Assembly (NCBI GenBank): GCA_945860955.1
Contig: CAMATH010000032.1
Span: forward strand, 1 to 64,000
Source of the DNA: Planctomicrobium piriforme
GTDB lineage: Bacteria > Planctomycetota > Planctomycetia > Planctomycetales > Planctomycetaceae
DNA: 64,000 nucleotides
Direction: 5' to 3'
Shown here: piece after piece, positions 54,190 through 63,061 of the stretch
Position numbering within the stretch: position 1 is the first letter of the stretch
Layout: every line of letters begins with the position of its first letter
Notes under the pieces: model-generated
The model's input: the letters and a program-made list of their open reading frames with translations, nothing else
The model's database searches: none
Told to the model about the DNA's origin: nothing
Made by a program: the position numbers and the translations under genes

Positions 54190-55029
54190 ATGATTAAGAA
54201 CCTGCCAGTCAGGTCCCTGACGCACAAGGGGCTTACCATCGAGGGCTATTCCCGGGCCGCCGTCCAGTCGTACTGGCGGATCCCGGAACTCAAGCTCGGT
54301 TTTGACATGGGGGGCAGCCCCTGGACGTTTCTGGGAACGCGGCACTGGTTCATCACCCATGCCCACCTCGACCACTTGGCGGCGATTCCCGTCTTTGTGG
54401 CGCGGCGGCGCATGATGAAGATGGAACCCCCCATCATTTACTTGCCAGCCGAAGTGGTGGAGGGGGTCCAGCGACTGCTCATGGCGTGGCAGCGGCTCGA
54501 TCGGGGACGGATGGTCTGCGAACTGATCGGCGTCAAGCCGGGCGACGAGATCGAACTGTCGCGCGAACACATCGTCACCGCGTTTCAGACGAAACACACG
54601 GTCCCCTCGGTGGGGTATCTCGTCTGGGACCGGCGGAAGAAATTGCGGACCGATCTGCAGGGACTGCCGCAGAATGAAATCCGCGACCGCCGGCTGGCAG
54701 GCGAAGAGGTGACTCAGGAGGTGCGGATCCCGCTCGTGTGCTATACCGGCGACACGGCACCGACCGGTCTCGACAGCGACCCCGCGATTTACAACGCGCA
54801 GGTGCTGATCACCGAAATGACGTTCTACCGACCCGAACATCGCAAGGAAAAAATCCACAAGTTCGGGCACACGCACCTCGACGATATTCTTGAGCGGACC
54901 GACAAGTTTCAGAATGAACTGATCATTCTGACGCACTTCAGCACGCGGTATCACGAAAAACAGATCCGCGCCGCCGTCGAGCAGAAACTGCCGGCGGTGT
55001 TGAAGGACCGAGTCCATCTCTGGGTGTAG
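54190..55029 (+). CDS. RNase Z-like metallo-beta-lactamase-fold hydrolase
   Basis: The 279-residue protein has the MBL-fold zinc motif [13 protein letters not shown] (HxHxDH, residues 57-62). Further metal-site residues are in [15 protein letters not shown], the aspartate strand [10 protein letters not shown] and [10 protein letters not shown]. It ends with [21 protein letters not shown], the end motif of RNase Z-like proteins. RNase Z cuts the 3' end of tRNA precursors. The [19 protein letters not shown] stretch also fits plant and cyanobacterial RNase Z-like proteins. It may process tRNA, or hydrolyse another substrate. It lies 428 bases upstream of the RADAR-like operon and is not clearly part of it. 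Confidence 0.8.
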   Translation: MIKNLPVRSLTHKGLTIEGYSRAAVQSYWRIPELKLGFDMGGSPWTFLGTRHWFITHAHLDHLAAIPVFVARRRMMKMEPPIIYLPAEVVEGVQRLLMAWQRLDRGRMVCELIGVKPGDEIELSREHIVTAFQTKHTVPSVGYLVWDRRKKLRTDLQGLPQNEIRDRRLAGEEVTQEVRIPLVCYTGDTAPTGLDSDPAIYNAQVLITEMTFYRPEHRKEKIHKFGHTHLDDILERTDKFQNELIILTHFSTRYHEKQIRAAVEQKLPAVLKDRVHLWV

Positions 55030-55457
55030 ACTCGCCCGAACGCATCGGCTGGTTTGGCGAGCCGGCCGGCGTCAGCCGCCGGGTTTTCGTTCATCTGTTC
55101 CCATTCGACTGGCTGGAATCGCTGAGGCGGCCTATGCGCTGCCCGGGACTTCGTTTGTTCAAGCGGTAAGAACGCTCGACTCCCTATTTGTCACGCCGGC
55201 ATTGCTCAGGGGATTCCCTGCCAAGGAAGCGAATTCTCCCGTCGTCCACAGCGCGGCGAGCCAATCGAGGTCCGGTCCTTACGGTTGCGACGATTGCGCG
55301 GCAATTCAACCGGCCATCCGTTAGCCGACAGGGAATCCGCAATTGCACGCCCCTGGTCGCTGCCGTTACGGTGGCTGTTTGACAGATTCCGGACAGGCCG
55401 CCCCATTTCGCGACGCGGCCCCTTTCAGACGTGTTAGACGATCGACCGAGGTGGCGT
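55030..55457. other. Upstream region of the RADAR-like operon
   Basis: This 428-base stretch carries a copy of the dispersed repeat (55056-55077) and a GC-rich symmetrical part around 55060-55085. No gene was recognised. The promoter of the ATPase gene should lie here, since the gap is far longer than the spacings within the operon. Confidence 0.45.
55056..55077. repeat. Dispersed intergenic repeat, copy 3
   Basis: GGCGAGCCGGCCGGCGTCAG and following CC resemble the copy at 48182-48204 and the inverse at 29188-29211. Confidence 0.5.
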
Positions 55458-58400
55458 GTGGCTTCCGACGAATCAGAACTGCTGTACCTGCGCCCCGAAG
55501 CCCAACCGATCGAGCAGTGGGATCGGTTGACCGAGTATCAAAAGAAGGGGCTGGAGCACCTGCTGAACATGCTGCGAGAAGCGGTCGGCAAAAACGCTGG
55601 CGACGACAACCAACCCCGTCAGAAACGCCTACCCTGGTTGTTCGCCGAAACGAAAACCCGACTCGCGTTCATCAACGGCTTCCGCGGGACCGGCAAGACG
55701 ACATTGATGACCACCTTGGTCGGCGCGATCGACGAACCCGAGGCGCTCAAAGAAGGCCAGCCGGGCGATGACATCGAGCAAGGGCGATTCAAAGCCGTCA
55801 AACAACTGGCGGCCGACCTTCACAATCAAGTCATTCCCGTCCAGCCACTCGACATGGAAGGGCTGCCCCCCAACACTCCGTTGCTGGCGGCGATCTTGGC
55901 GCGCGTCTATCGGGCCGCTCAGGACTATACGCAGGACTTTGACGCTCCTCGCGGCCTGCTCGCCGACGACCCGGCCGACAATCGAGAAGCCCGGCGGCTG
56001 AAGATGTTTCAGCAGCGGGTCGCGAAGGCGCTCGACAGCAACCTTCGGGTTCGAATGGGGAATCTCGACCCCGATCAATTCGCCGAGGCGGTGATGGCCG
56101 AGGAAGACAACCGCCTGGGAATGGTGCGCGATCTGGAGCAGGTACTTTCCGACCTCTCAAAAACCTTGCGCGAAAAACTGAAGCGCTCATCGCGGGTCAA
56201 AGCGCCCGACGGTCAGTTGTTGTTTATTGTGCCGATCGACGATGTCGATCTGAATCCGCACCGCTGCCTGGAACTCTTGCGTTTGCTGAGAACATTCTCG
56301 CCGCCGCGGGAGTTGTTCTTTCTGTTGATGGGACAGTACGACCTGGTCGAGTCAATCTTTAAACTGCAGATCGCGGCCGATTACGGACAAATACGCAAGG
56401 ATGGCGCGGCGATGTCGCCTGAATTCTTTAAACCGCTCCAGAACAGGTTGGCGGAAGTCTCGGCAGCAATTGTCAGCAAGATGATTCCACCTCGGGCGCA
56501 CATCCGACTGCCTGGAATGTCGACCGCAGACGTCCTCGCGTTCTATCCCTTGGGAAGAAGCAACACGAAAACGAATGGCCTGCAGACGCTGTTCCAGTCA
56601 ATTCCCATCGTGACACGGGACGGCAAGCGCGCCCGATTCCCCACACTCGCGGCACTCCTTACGGGCGGTCGAAGCGAACCCGGAGAATTCAGCACCCCCG
56701 CTGACCTGGCGTGTGGAATCGACGCCGGCTGGGACAAATATTGCGCTCTCGGAAGCTACCAGATCTCGGCCCGCCGATTGGCCGATGTCTGGATCGAGTT
56801 ACGGCAATTGTCGTCCGAGTCAGGGAATCCAACGTCCGCGACGAGCGCGACCACGAATGTTCTCCGGATGAGCGAAATCGTGCAGGATCATTGGAAGCGC
56901 GCGGTCGACGCCGACATTCATCTCGATGCGACTCTTCGAGACAAGCTCGTCAGGCACGGACCGCGTGCCTGTTTTACGGTACCCAACACCGAGCCGCTCT
57001 ACGAACTCGACTTGGACATCAGTGATGCGGCCGTCGATGTTCAGACGGGCGAACCCACCCCGATTCACAAGGCGTATCGCCCGCGACTTCGTCTGGCTTC
57101 CTTACGTCCGGGAACGGGCGTGCCTCAATTCGTGTTCGGCGGGGTCAGACGGGACACGAATGACGATATGTCAAATCCATTGGATGGCGTGGCAATCGAG
57201 CATGAGCAGACGCGTTGCGCGGTCGTTCTCTACAACGATATTCAGGAATTGATGTCGGGAGATATCCAATCCTCGGGAAAATGGCCCGACTTAACGTCGG
57301 TTCTTCCCGTGGTGATGACGTGGATTGGTCCGGGTGGAGAAGTGGCGTCCTACCCCTGGCCGTTGCCACCGTTGCCCACTTATGTCGAAACGACACGATT
57401 CCTGGCGAATTGGCGCGCTGCCTGTAAGTCGATCCTTGATTCGGCTCCGCAGTCCGAGGGGGCCGCGTCTTCGAAATCGACGCCTGCCCCAACTCCACTT
57501 GCGCCGACGATGGCGTCGGTGGAGACGGTCGCACGACTGGCCGAACGATGGACGGCCCTGGGGTTGACTGCGATTGAAGAGAGCCTCCATGGCACACTCG
57601 ACGAAGCACATTGCCCTTCCCCGCTTGATGACGCCGCGACCAATTGGAACGCGATCGCAGAGCGATTGTACGTCCTGCGGGAAGCGGCAAAAACCTCAAA
57701 CCATCTGCGAGGGTGGGAGCAACTCGACAAGTGGCTGCGCCGAATCTCCCAGCTCGTGCAACCCGAGGTCTGTTCGCCAGCGGTTTCTTCGCAACTCCTT
57801 CAAGCGATCCATGGGGTCTCGCGGCAGAAGCACCTGGAGGCGCTGGTTGAACATACGCGCGGAATCCTGGAGTATCAGCGGCGACTTCGCATCGATCCGC
57901 TCTGGGAACAACATAAGGAGTTCTGGCGAAAGCTTAACCGTGAGGAGGTTGCCAAACTGCTTCCCGCAGATACGCCGCCCTGGTTGTTACTCGCGATTTC
58001 CGAACCGGCGACCGGTAACGTGGCGATGGAAGATATCCAATTGGAGATTCGTTCGATCGAATCGAGACTCTCGCTGCAGATCCGGCAACTTGATTACAAA
58101 CGGCAAGTGGAGTCAATCGACCAACAATTGGAATCAGATGTTGAATCGGCTGAACGTCGACTGAACGCGTTGCAAAACGACCTTGGATTGGAAAAGAGAC
58201 TCAATTCTGGTGTCGGGTGGATTTCGCAGATGCTGGTGGATGTCTCATTGAAGCACGCGCGTGCCCTTGAATCGTTGAGTCGCACTGATGATGCGATGGC
58301 TGCCTTCAAAGCTGCGGCAAATTTCGCGGAAGACTTATTTACAGCCGAATACCCAATGGGAAGGAGTCCACACGACTATTGGGAAGTGATAAAGACAGTC

Positions 58401-58724
58401 GCTAAAAAGTGTAGCGCGAATTCCGAATCCGTCGGATTCTATCGCAAATGGCTGGATGTCACCGCGGATTACTACCTTGACGAGGGATTCATCGGGACGA
58501 GCGTTCAGTCCACGATCGATCGCGGTGAGGCTCGATGGTTGTGTTCCGAAAAACTTCCGAAGAGCAGCGACCAAAAGAAGTTGCTGCGCGCTCAGGTGAA
58601 GGAGACGATAACTGAACTTGTCGCAAACGGAGCGCCCCTTTCACCAGTGTTGAAGTCGGCGAAGAGCAAACTCAGAATTCCGAACAAGAAGTCAAAGAGT
58701 AGCACTCGCGCTTCCAAAGTCTGA
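55458..58724 (+). CDS. rdrA: RdrA-like P-loop ATPase of a RADAR-type defence system
   Basis: This ~1088-residue cytoplasmic protein has a Walker A motif NGFRGTGKTT at about 73-82 and a Walker B-like strand LLFIVPIDDVDLNP at about 254-267, where two Asp close the hydrophobic strand. ELFFLLMGQYDLVESIF follows, as the sensor region of a STAND/AAA-like ATPase. The C-terminal ~600 residues are mostly helical with TPR-like segments (VSLKHARALESLSRTDDAMAAFKAAANFAEDLF). Size, order and the adenosine deaminase gene 22 bases downstream match RdrA of RADAR. RdrA is the ATPase partner of the deaminase RdrB. GTG 55458 is preferred because GAGG lies upstream; GTG 55431 is possible. The assignment rests on architecture, not on a homology search. 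Confidence 0.72.
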   Translation: MASDESELLYLRPEAQPIEQWDRLTEYQKKGLEHLLNMLREAVGKNAGDDNQPRQKRLPWLFAETKTRLAFINGFRGTGKTTLMTTLVGAIDEPEALKEGQPGDDIEQGRFKAVKQLAADLHNQVIPVQPLDMEGLPPNTPLLAAILARVYRAAQDYTQDFDAPRGLLADDPADNREARRLKMFQQRVAKALDSNLRVRMGNLDPDQFAEAVMAEEDNRLGMVRDLEQVLSDLSKTLREKLKRSSRVKAPDGQLLFIVPIDDVDLNPHRCLELLRLLRTFSPPRELFFLLMGQYDLVESIFKLQIAADYGQIRKDGAAMSPEFFKPLQNRLAEVSAAIVSKMIPPRAHIRLPGMSTADVLAFYPLGRSNTKTNGLQTLFQSIPIVTRDGKRARFPTLAALLTGGRSEPGEFSTPADLACGIDAGWDKYCALGSYQISARRLADVWIELRQLSSESGNPTSATSATTNVLRMSEIVQDHWKRAVDADIHLDATLRDKLVRHGPRACFTVPNTEPLYELDLDISDAAVDVQTGEPTPIHKAYRPRLRLASLRPGTGVPQFVFGGVRRDTNDDMSNPLDGVAIEHEQTRCAVVLYNDIQELMSGDIQSSGKWPDLTSVLPVVMTWIGPGGEVASYPWPLPPLPTYVETTRFLANWRAACKSILDSAPQSEGAASSKSTPAPTPLAPTMASVETVARLAERWTALGLTAIEESLHGTLDEAHCPSPLDDAATNWNAIAERLYVLREAAKTSNHLRGWEQLDKWLRRISQLVQPEVCSPAVSSQLLQAIHGVSRQKHLEALVEHTRGILEYQRRLRIDPLWEQHKEFWRKLNREEVAKLLPADTPPWLLLAISEPATGNVAMEDIQLEIRSIESRLSLQIRQLDYKRQVESIDQQLESDVESAERRLNALQNDLGLEKRLNSGVGWISQMLVDVSLKHARALESLSRTDDAMAAFKAAANFAEDLFTAEYPMGRSPHDYWEVIKTVAKKCSANSESVGFYRKWLDVTADYYLDEGFIGTSVQSTIDRGEARWLCSEKLPKSSDQKKLLRAQVKETITELVANGAPLSPVLKSAKSKLRIPNKKSKSSTRASKV

Positions 58725-58746
58725 ATCTCCAATCCTGTGATTGTCG

Positions 58747-61491
58747 ATGCCAAATAACCGCACCATCCAGATTTCTCTCGATCACATGGTCGCGGAGATG
58801 GTCGCGTTTCCGTTGGCGTCCGCATCGGCGCAGCGGCAACGGGTTTACGAGCTGGATCCCCGTGTTCGCGCTCCTGCGACTCAGCGGCTGTGGCGCGACG
58901 CCGAAGTCGAATTCACCAGCCATTTCCCTCACACCTGTATCGACGAATTGGTTTCGTTGCGGAATCTGCTCTGGTTTGGCCAGGCGGCCAAACGAGCCGA
59001 CGAACCGATTTCTATCGCCGACTACCTTAGGCGAATCGCCGACGAGTTCCTCGCCGCGCGGGGAACGTCTGCGATCCCCGAACTTCCCCAGGCGCTGCAC
59101 GACCGGGGGGGAATCGCTTCGGGCGACGCCCCGGATCCCACGGCCCGCCGCGCCTGGCGCTGGTTGACGTTCGCACTCCCCCCCGACCTGCTGCTCGCCG
59201 GGCTGACCGACGGAATCCGGGGTCCGGTGCGGGTCGATATCGTCTCGCCCGCCGTGGCGGCTTTGCTTCGGAACGGGTACTGCGAACCCCATCTGCATGT
59301 CGGCGTCGGATTTGATTTTTCCTTGGGCTGGGCGGCGACGGTCAATTTCGTCGGACGCCAACCCGGTTCGACCCAGGGGATGAATTGGGACGCGTTCCGC
59401 AGCCCCGGAGCCCCCGACAGCGAAGGAATTCACCTCGCAGGTTGGTTGCTGCGCAGCGCCATCGTTCGTTATCTGCTGGCGGCGTATCTGCATTGGGGAA
59501 CCTCCCAATCTCCTTCGATTCGGGAATTTCTCGACAAACACCTTCCTGACGACCTGCGACAATTCGAATTCCGTGAATCCGAAATGGGACTCATTCGCCA
59601 GGCGCTCCATGAGCTGAAGACCGGGATTGCCCGGTCCGAACCCGATTTGGACCTGACCCCGCAATCGCAATTCAGCTCTTGGCAGCGGATCTACAACAAA
59701 CTGGCACGGGTCTCTTTGCGCGAGTATCCCAAATCGTTGGATGCGGTGCAGTCGCTGGATCCGCTGTGCGATTTTTTTTCCGTTGAACCCAGGTCCGGCG
59801 CTTCCGTCCAGTTACAATTTCTCTGGGCCGGCCTGCGGTACCTCGACAAGCACCCGGAAGACAAACTCTTCTCCCAGCTCTTCTGGCAGGTCGAACGGAT
59901 CCGCTGCCAGGTTTACCGCCACTGCATTCAGCGCCCGCTCACGCCCGGTCTCACGAACTTCATCCGATTCTACGAACGCAAGGGGGCGATTTTTCAACCG
60001 CTGCAGGGTGTGATTCTCGAGTCGGCGGGAGTTTTGGGAGGCGTAGGTCGGGGACTGAAGTCGCTGGAAATCCGTACCAGTCCCGAAAGAGATCGCGATC
60101 TCCAACGGGCCGAGATTCGCAGACTCCGCGAAATCTCGAACGCCCTGCGGCACCCGCCGGCTGCTTCCGACGATGCCGCTGATGCGCCCCCTCGAGACCC
60201 AGAGCCGACGGGCAGTTTGGATTCCAAACCCCATCGACTCGCACAATCCCACTCCCCTTGGCGCGATACCGAATGTGGTCTGGTTCTCCATTTTCTCCGC
60301 ATTCGCGGCAAGGAAGCCGACAAAGGACACCCCGCCGCCGAAGATGCCGGCAATTTCTCTGACCCCGGCTGTTCCCGGAACACGCGGGGTTATCGCTGGG
60401 AGCAGTATTTCATCGACCGCCGGCGCGAGGCCAGTCTGATCGCCAATGCGCTGGCCATCGAACCACCGCTGCTCGACATGTTGTGCGGTATCGACGTTTG
60501 CCGTGACGAACATGGTGTCCCGACCTGGGTCATCGCACCGTTGTTCGCCGAGGTGCGGAGGCGGGTGGACGAGATTCGCGCCGATTACCAGAGGCGTGGG
60601 GGAGTCGAATTACCGACGCTCCGCACGACGGCTCACGTCGGTGAAGACTTCGTACATCTCGCCACCGGGATCCGGTACATGGACGAGGCGCTCAAATTCC
60701 TGCCGTTGTCGGCGGGGGACCGCGTGGGACACGGCCTGGCGCTCGGTTTTGACGCCGCCGAGTGGTCACGTCGCTCGACTCGGCTGGCGATGCCGCGCGA
60801 AGACCGTTGGTTCGACCTGGTGTGGGAGCGGGCTTGGCACGCCGCACCGGACGCCCGATTTACCAGTGCCCGACGGGCGTACGTTGAGGACGAGATTGTG
60901 CGACTGGCTCACGACATCTTCGGCCCCCCCGTCGACAAGCCGGCCTGGAGCGCGCTGCAGGCGATGGAATTCGTGCGCGGGCTGTACGATTTCAAGCGGC
61001 TGACGCGACTGGGCTTTCCCGATCTGGGTGTGCAGCGCGAGCCGCCCACGGGAACCGACTTCTTCCTCGAGCAGTATCTCACCAACCGGCGCATTTACCG
61101 CAACAGCCGCACCGTCGAATGGGTCGAATCGGGGCGCGACGGTGAGGCGACGGCGGAGTTGCAACGGCTGGTCCGTCGGCGGTACTCTGATTTGGGGATT
61201 ACGATTGAAGTCAATCCGATCTCCAACCTCTTGGTGGGGGACTTGAGTGACCTGCAAAGTCATCCCCTCTGGCGGCTGGCCCCGGGTCTGGGGAACGACG
61301 ACGGTGCGACGCTGCGGATGTGCATCGGGTCCGACGACCCGTTTCCGTTCGCGACGTCGCTGCCCGAGGAGTATCAGTTTTTGTTCGACTCGCTGGTGCT
61401 GGCGGGGAAATCGCAAGCCGAGGCGCGGGAGTGGCTGGACAAAGTCCGGCAAATGGGAATGGAGTCGCGGTTTACACGAGAAGTCGTCTAA
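58747..61491 (+). CDS. rdrB: RdrB-like adenosine deaminase of a RADAR-type defence system
   Basis: This 914-residue protein carries the zinc-site motifs of the adenosine/AMP deaminase fold in order: CEPHLHVGVGFDF (HxH at 182-184), TAHVGEDFVHLATG (His630, then Gly-Glu), DRVGHGLALG (His662) and CIGSDDPFPF (Asp863-Asp864). EVNPISNLLVGD before the last motif also fits deaminases. Normal adenosine deaminases have about 350 residues; here ~450 residues separate the first two motifs, as in the large RdrB proteins. RdrB deaminates adenosine in RNA and, in later reports, ATP to ITP. It starts 22 bases after the ATPase gene and ends 14 bases before the phosphoesterase gene. An acidic, Pro-rich linker lies at about 475-500. 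Confidence 0.8.
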   Translation: MPNNRTIQISLDHMVAEMVAFPLASASAQRQRVYELDPRVRAPATQRLWRDAEVEFTSHFPHTCIDELVSLRNLLWFGQAAKRADEPISIADYLRRIADEFLAARGTSAIPELPQALHDRGGIASGDAPDPTARRAWRWLTFALPPDLLLAGLTDGIRGPVRVDIVSPAVAALLRNGYCEPHLHVGVGFDFSLGWAATVNFVGRQPGSTQGMNWDAFRSPGAPDSEGIHLAGWLLRSAIVRYLLAAYLHWGTSQSPSIREFLDKHLPDDLRQFEFRESEMGLIRQALHELKTGIARSEPDLDLTPQSQFSSWQRIYNKLARVSLREYPKSLDAVQSLDPLCDFFSVEPRSGASVQLQFLWAGLRYLDKHPEDKLFSQLFWQVERIRCQVYRHCIQRPLTPGLTNFIRFYERKGAIFQPLQGVILESAGVLGGVGRGLKSLEIRTSPERDRDLQRAEIRRLREISNALRHPPAASDDAADAPPRDPEPTGSLDSKPHRLAQSHSPWRDTECGLVLHFLRIRGKEADKGHPAAEDAGNFSDPGCSRNTRGYRWEQYFIDRRREASLIANALAIEPPLLDMLCGIDVCRDEHGVPTWVIAPLFAEVRRRVDEIRADYQRRGGVELPTLRTTAHVGEDFVHLATGIRYMDEALKFLPLSAGDRVGHGLALGFDAAEWSRRSTRLAMPREDRWFDLVWERAWHAAPDARFTSARRAYVEDEIVRLAHDIFGPPVDKPAWSALQAMEFVRGLYDFKRLTRLGFPDLGVQREPPTGTDFFLEQYLTNRRIYRNSRTVEWVESGRDGEATAELQRLVRRRYSDLGITIEVNPISNLLVGDLSDLQSHPLWRLAPGLGNDDGATLRMCIGSDDPFPFATSLPEEYQFLFDSLVLAGKSQAEAREWLDKVRQMGMESRFTREVV

Positions 61492-61505
61492 GCGAGAACC
61501 CTGCC

Positions 61506-63008
61506 ATGGCCCCGCCGACCGTTCACACCGCCAGCGATCCCGAGTTCGACGAACTCTATGTGATCTCCGACCTCCACATGGGAGGCAAACCCGGTTTCCA
61601 GCTCTTCAACCAGGGAAGCTTGCTGTCCCGCTGGATCGATTCGCTGACCGCCGCCCCGGCCGCCAAGCGTGTGGCGCTGGTGATCAACGGCGACATGGTC
61701 GATTTTCTCGCCGAACCTGACGCGACCTACTTCGACCCGCGGGGCGCGGTGAACAAACTCAACCGAATCGCCGGCGACCCGGCGTTCAAGCCGGTCTTCG
61801 ACAGTCTCGCGAAGTTCACGGGAGTCAAGAATCGACAACTGGTGGTGACGCTGGGAAACCACGACCTCGAGTTGACGCTGCCCAACGTCCAAAGGCAATT
61901 CCTGTCGCTGCTGACCGGCGGCGACGTGCGGAACCGCCCGCGGGTCACCCTGGCGCTGGATCGCAATGGGTATCGGTGCCGCGTGGCCGGTGAGTTGATC
62001 TTTTGCATCCACGGCAATGAAGTCGACACCTGGAACGTGGCCGACTACCCTCGGATCCAACAAATCAGCGCGGCGCTCCAGGCGGGGGGTGAGGTGGAAC
62101 CGTGGATTCCGAACGCGGGGACGCAGTTGGTGATTGACGTGATGAACGATGTAAAAAAAGAATATCCGTTCGTCGACGTTCTGAAACCCGAAGCCGAAGG
62201 CGTGGTGCCGGTTTTGCTGGCCCTCAAGCCCGACTTGTACAAAAAACTCGCCAAGATCGCTCTGGTCACCGCGCGTCTCGCTAAGGACTCGGTCCGGCGC
62301 AGATTTGGCTTTTTGGCGAACGACGGAGGACGGCGCAAACGGAAGAAGATCAGTCGGAGTCGACGCGCCGACCGGGCGATCCGGCGATTGCTCGAACGAC
62401 GACTCGGCGCCGACGGCGCGACCGTCGACCGGCCCCAGGTCGACCAGTTGCTGAAGACGGCCCACGCGTGCGCGTTGCAGCCCGTGTCGACCCACGGCGC
62501 CGACGATGCCGTAGACGCGGCGATGCTCGGTTTGCCCGGGGCGGTTCGCAATTGGGTGATGGGCCGCTCCAAGTCGGAAGTGCTGCGCGAGGCTCTCAGC
62601 AGCCTGGCCGAATACGAAGGTTTCAGTACCAGCTTTGAAGACGAGACGTTTGGCGGGATCGACAAACGGGTTCCGCCCGAGGTCGGATTCGTCGTCACCG
62701 GCCATACGCACCAGGCCCGCTCGTTGAATCGCTACAACGGCAAAGGGCACTATTACAACTCGGGAACCTGGGTGCGTCTCATGCGGTTGGAGAAGGATGT
62801 GCTGAACGACGCCGCCAAATTCGAAACGGTCTTCAATCTGTTGGGGAGCGGCTCACTGACCCCTCTTGAAACGGCCGCCCCCCCGTACGTGAAGCCGCGG
62901 CCGTCGGTGGTGTGGTTCAAAATACGCGACAACCAGACTGTCAAACACGGCCTGGATGAAATCCTCGACGTTAACGGGACGTCTTGGAAATCGACGCAAT
63001 TCGTTTGA
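61506..63008 (+). CDS. Calcineurin-like metallophosphoesterase in the RADAR-like operon
   Basis: The 500-residue protein has the complete metallophosphoesterase motif set: ISDLHMGG (21-24, DxH), INGDMVDF (62-63), LGNHDLEL (117-120), CIHGNEVDTWN (169-174) and VTGHTHQARS (about 399-402). So two metals should be bound and a phosphoester cut. A long insertion (about 230-390) separates the last two motifs. It contains a very basic patch (RRKRKKISRSRRADRAIRRL) that could bind nucleic acid. No signal peptide is seen. It starts 14 bases after the deaminase stop, so it is almost surely in the same operon. Substrate is unknown: a nucleotide, a cyclic nucleotide or RNA ends are all possible. Confidence 0.85.
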   Translation: MAPPTVHTASDPEFDELYVISDLHMGGKPGFQLFNQGSLLSRWIDSLTAAPAAKRVALVINGDMVDFLAEPDATYFDPRGAVNKLNRIAGDPAFKPVFDSLAKFTGVKNRQLVVTLGNHDLELTLPNVQRQFLSLLTGGDVRNRPRVTLALDRNGYRCRVAGELIFCIHGNEVDTWNVADYPRIQQISAALQAGGEVEPWIPNAGTQLVIDVMNDVKKEYPFVDVLKPEAEGVVPVLLALKPDLYKKLAKIALVTARLAKDSVRRRFGFLANDGGRRKRKKISRSRRADRAIRRLLERRLGADGATVDRPQVDQLLKTAHACALQPVSTHGADDAVDAAMLGLPGAVRNWVMGRSKSEVLREALSSLAEYEGFSTSFEDETFGGIDKRVPPEVGFVVTGHTHQARSLNRYNGKGHYYNSGTWVRLMRLEKDVLNDAAKFETVFNLLGSGSLTPLETAAPPYVKPRPSVVWFKIRDNQTVKHGLDEILDVNGTSWKSTQFV

Positions 63009-63061
63009 GTCGGCCCAACTCCGTCGCAGATCCCCTGCTCCTCGCTCGAAAGTTTCGCATC

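Noticed and set aside
52692-54239. 515-residue minus-strand open frame
   Set aside because: It is antisense to a clear DUF1501 gene.
61488-62750. 420-residue minus-strand open frame
   Set aside because: It is antisense to the metallophosphoesterase with all five motifs intact.
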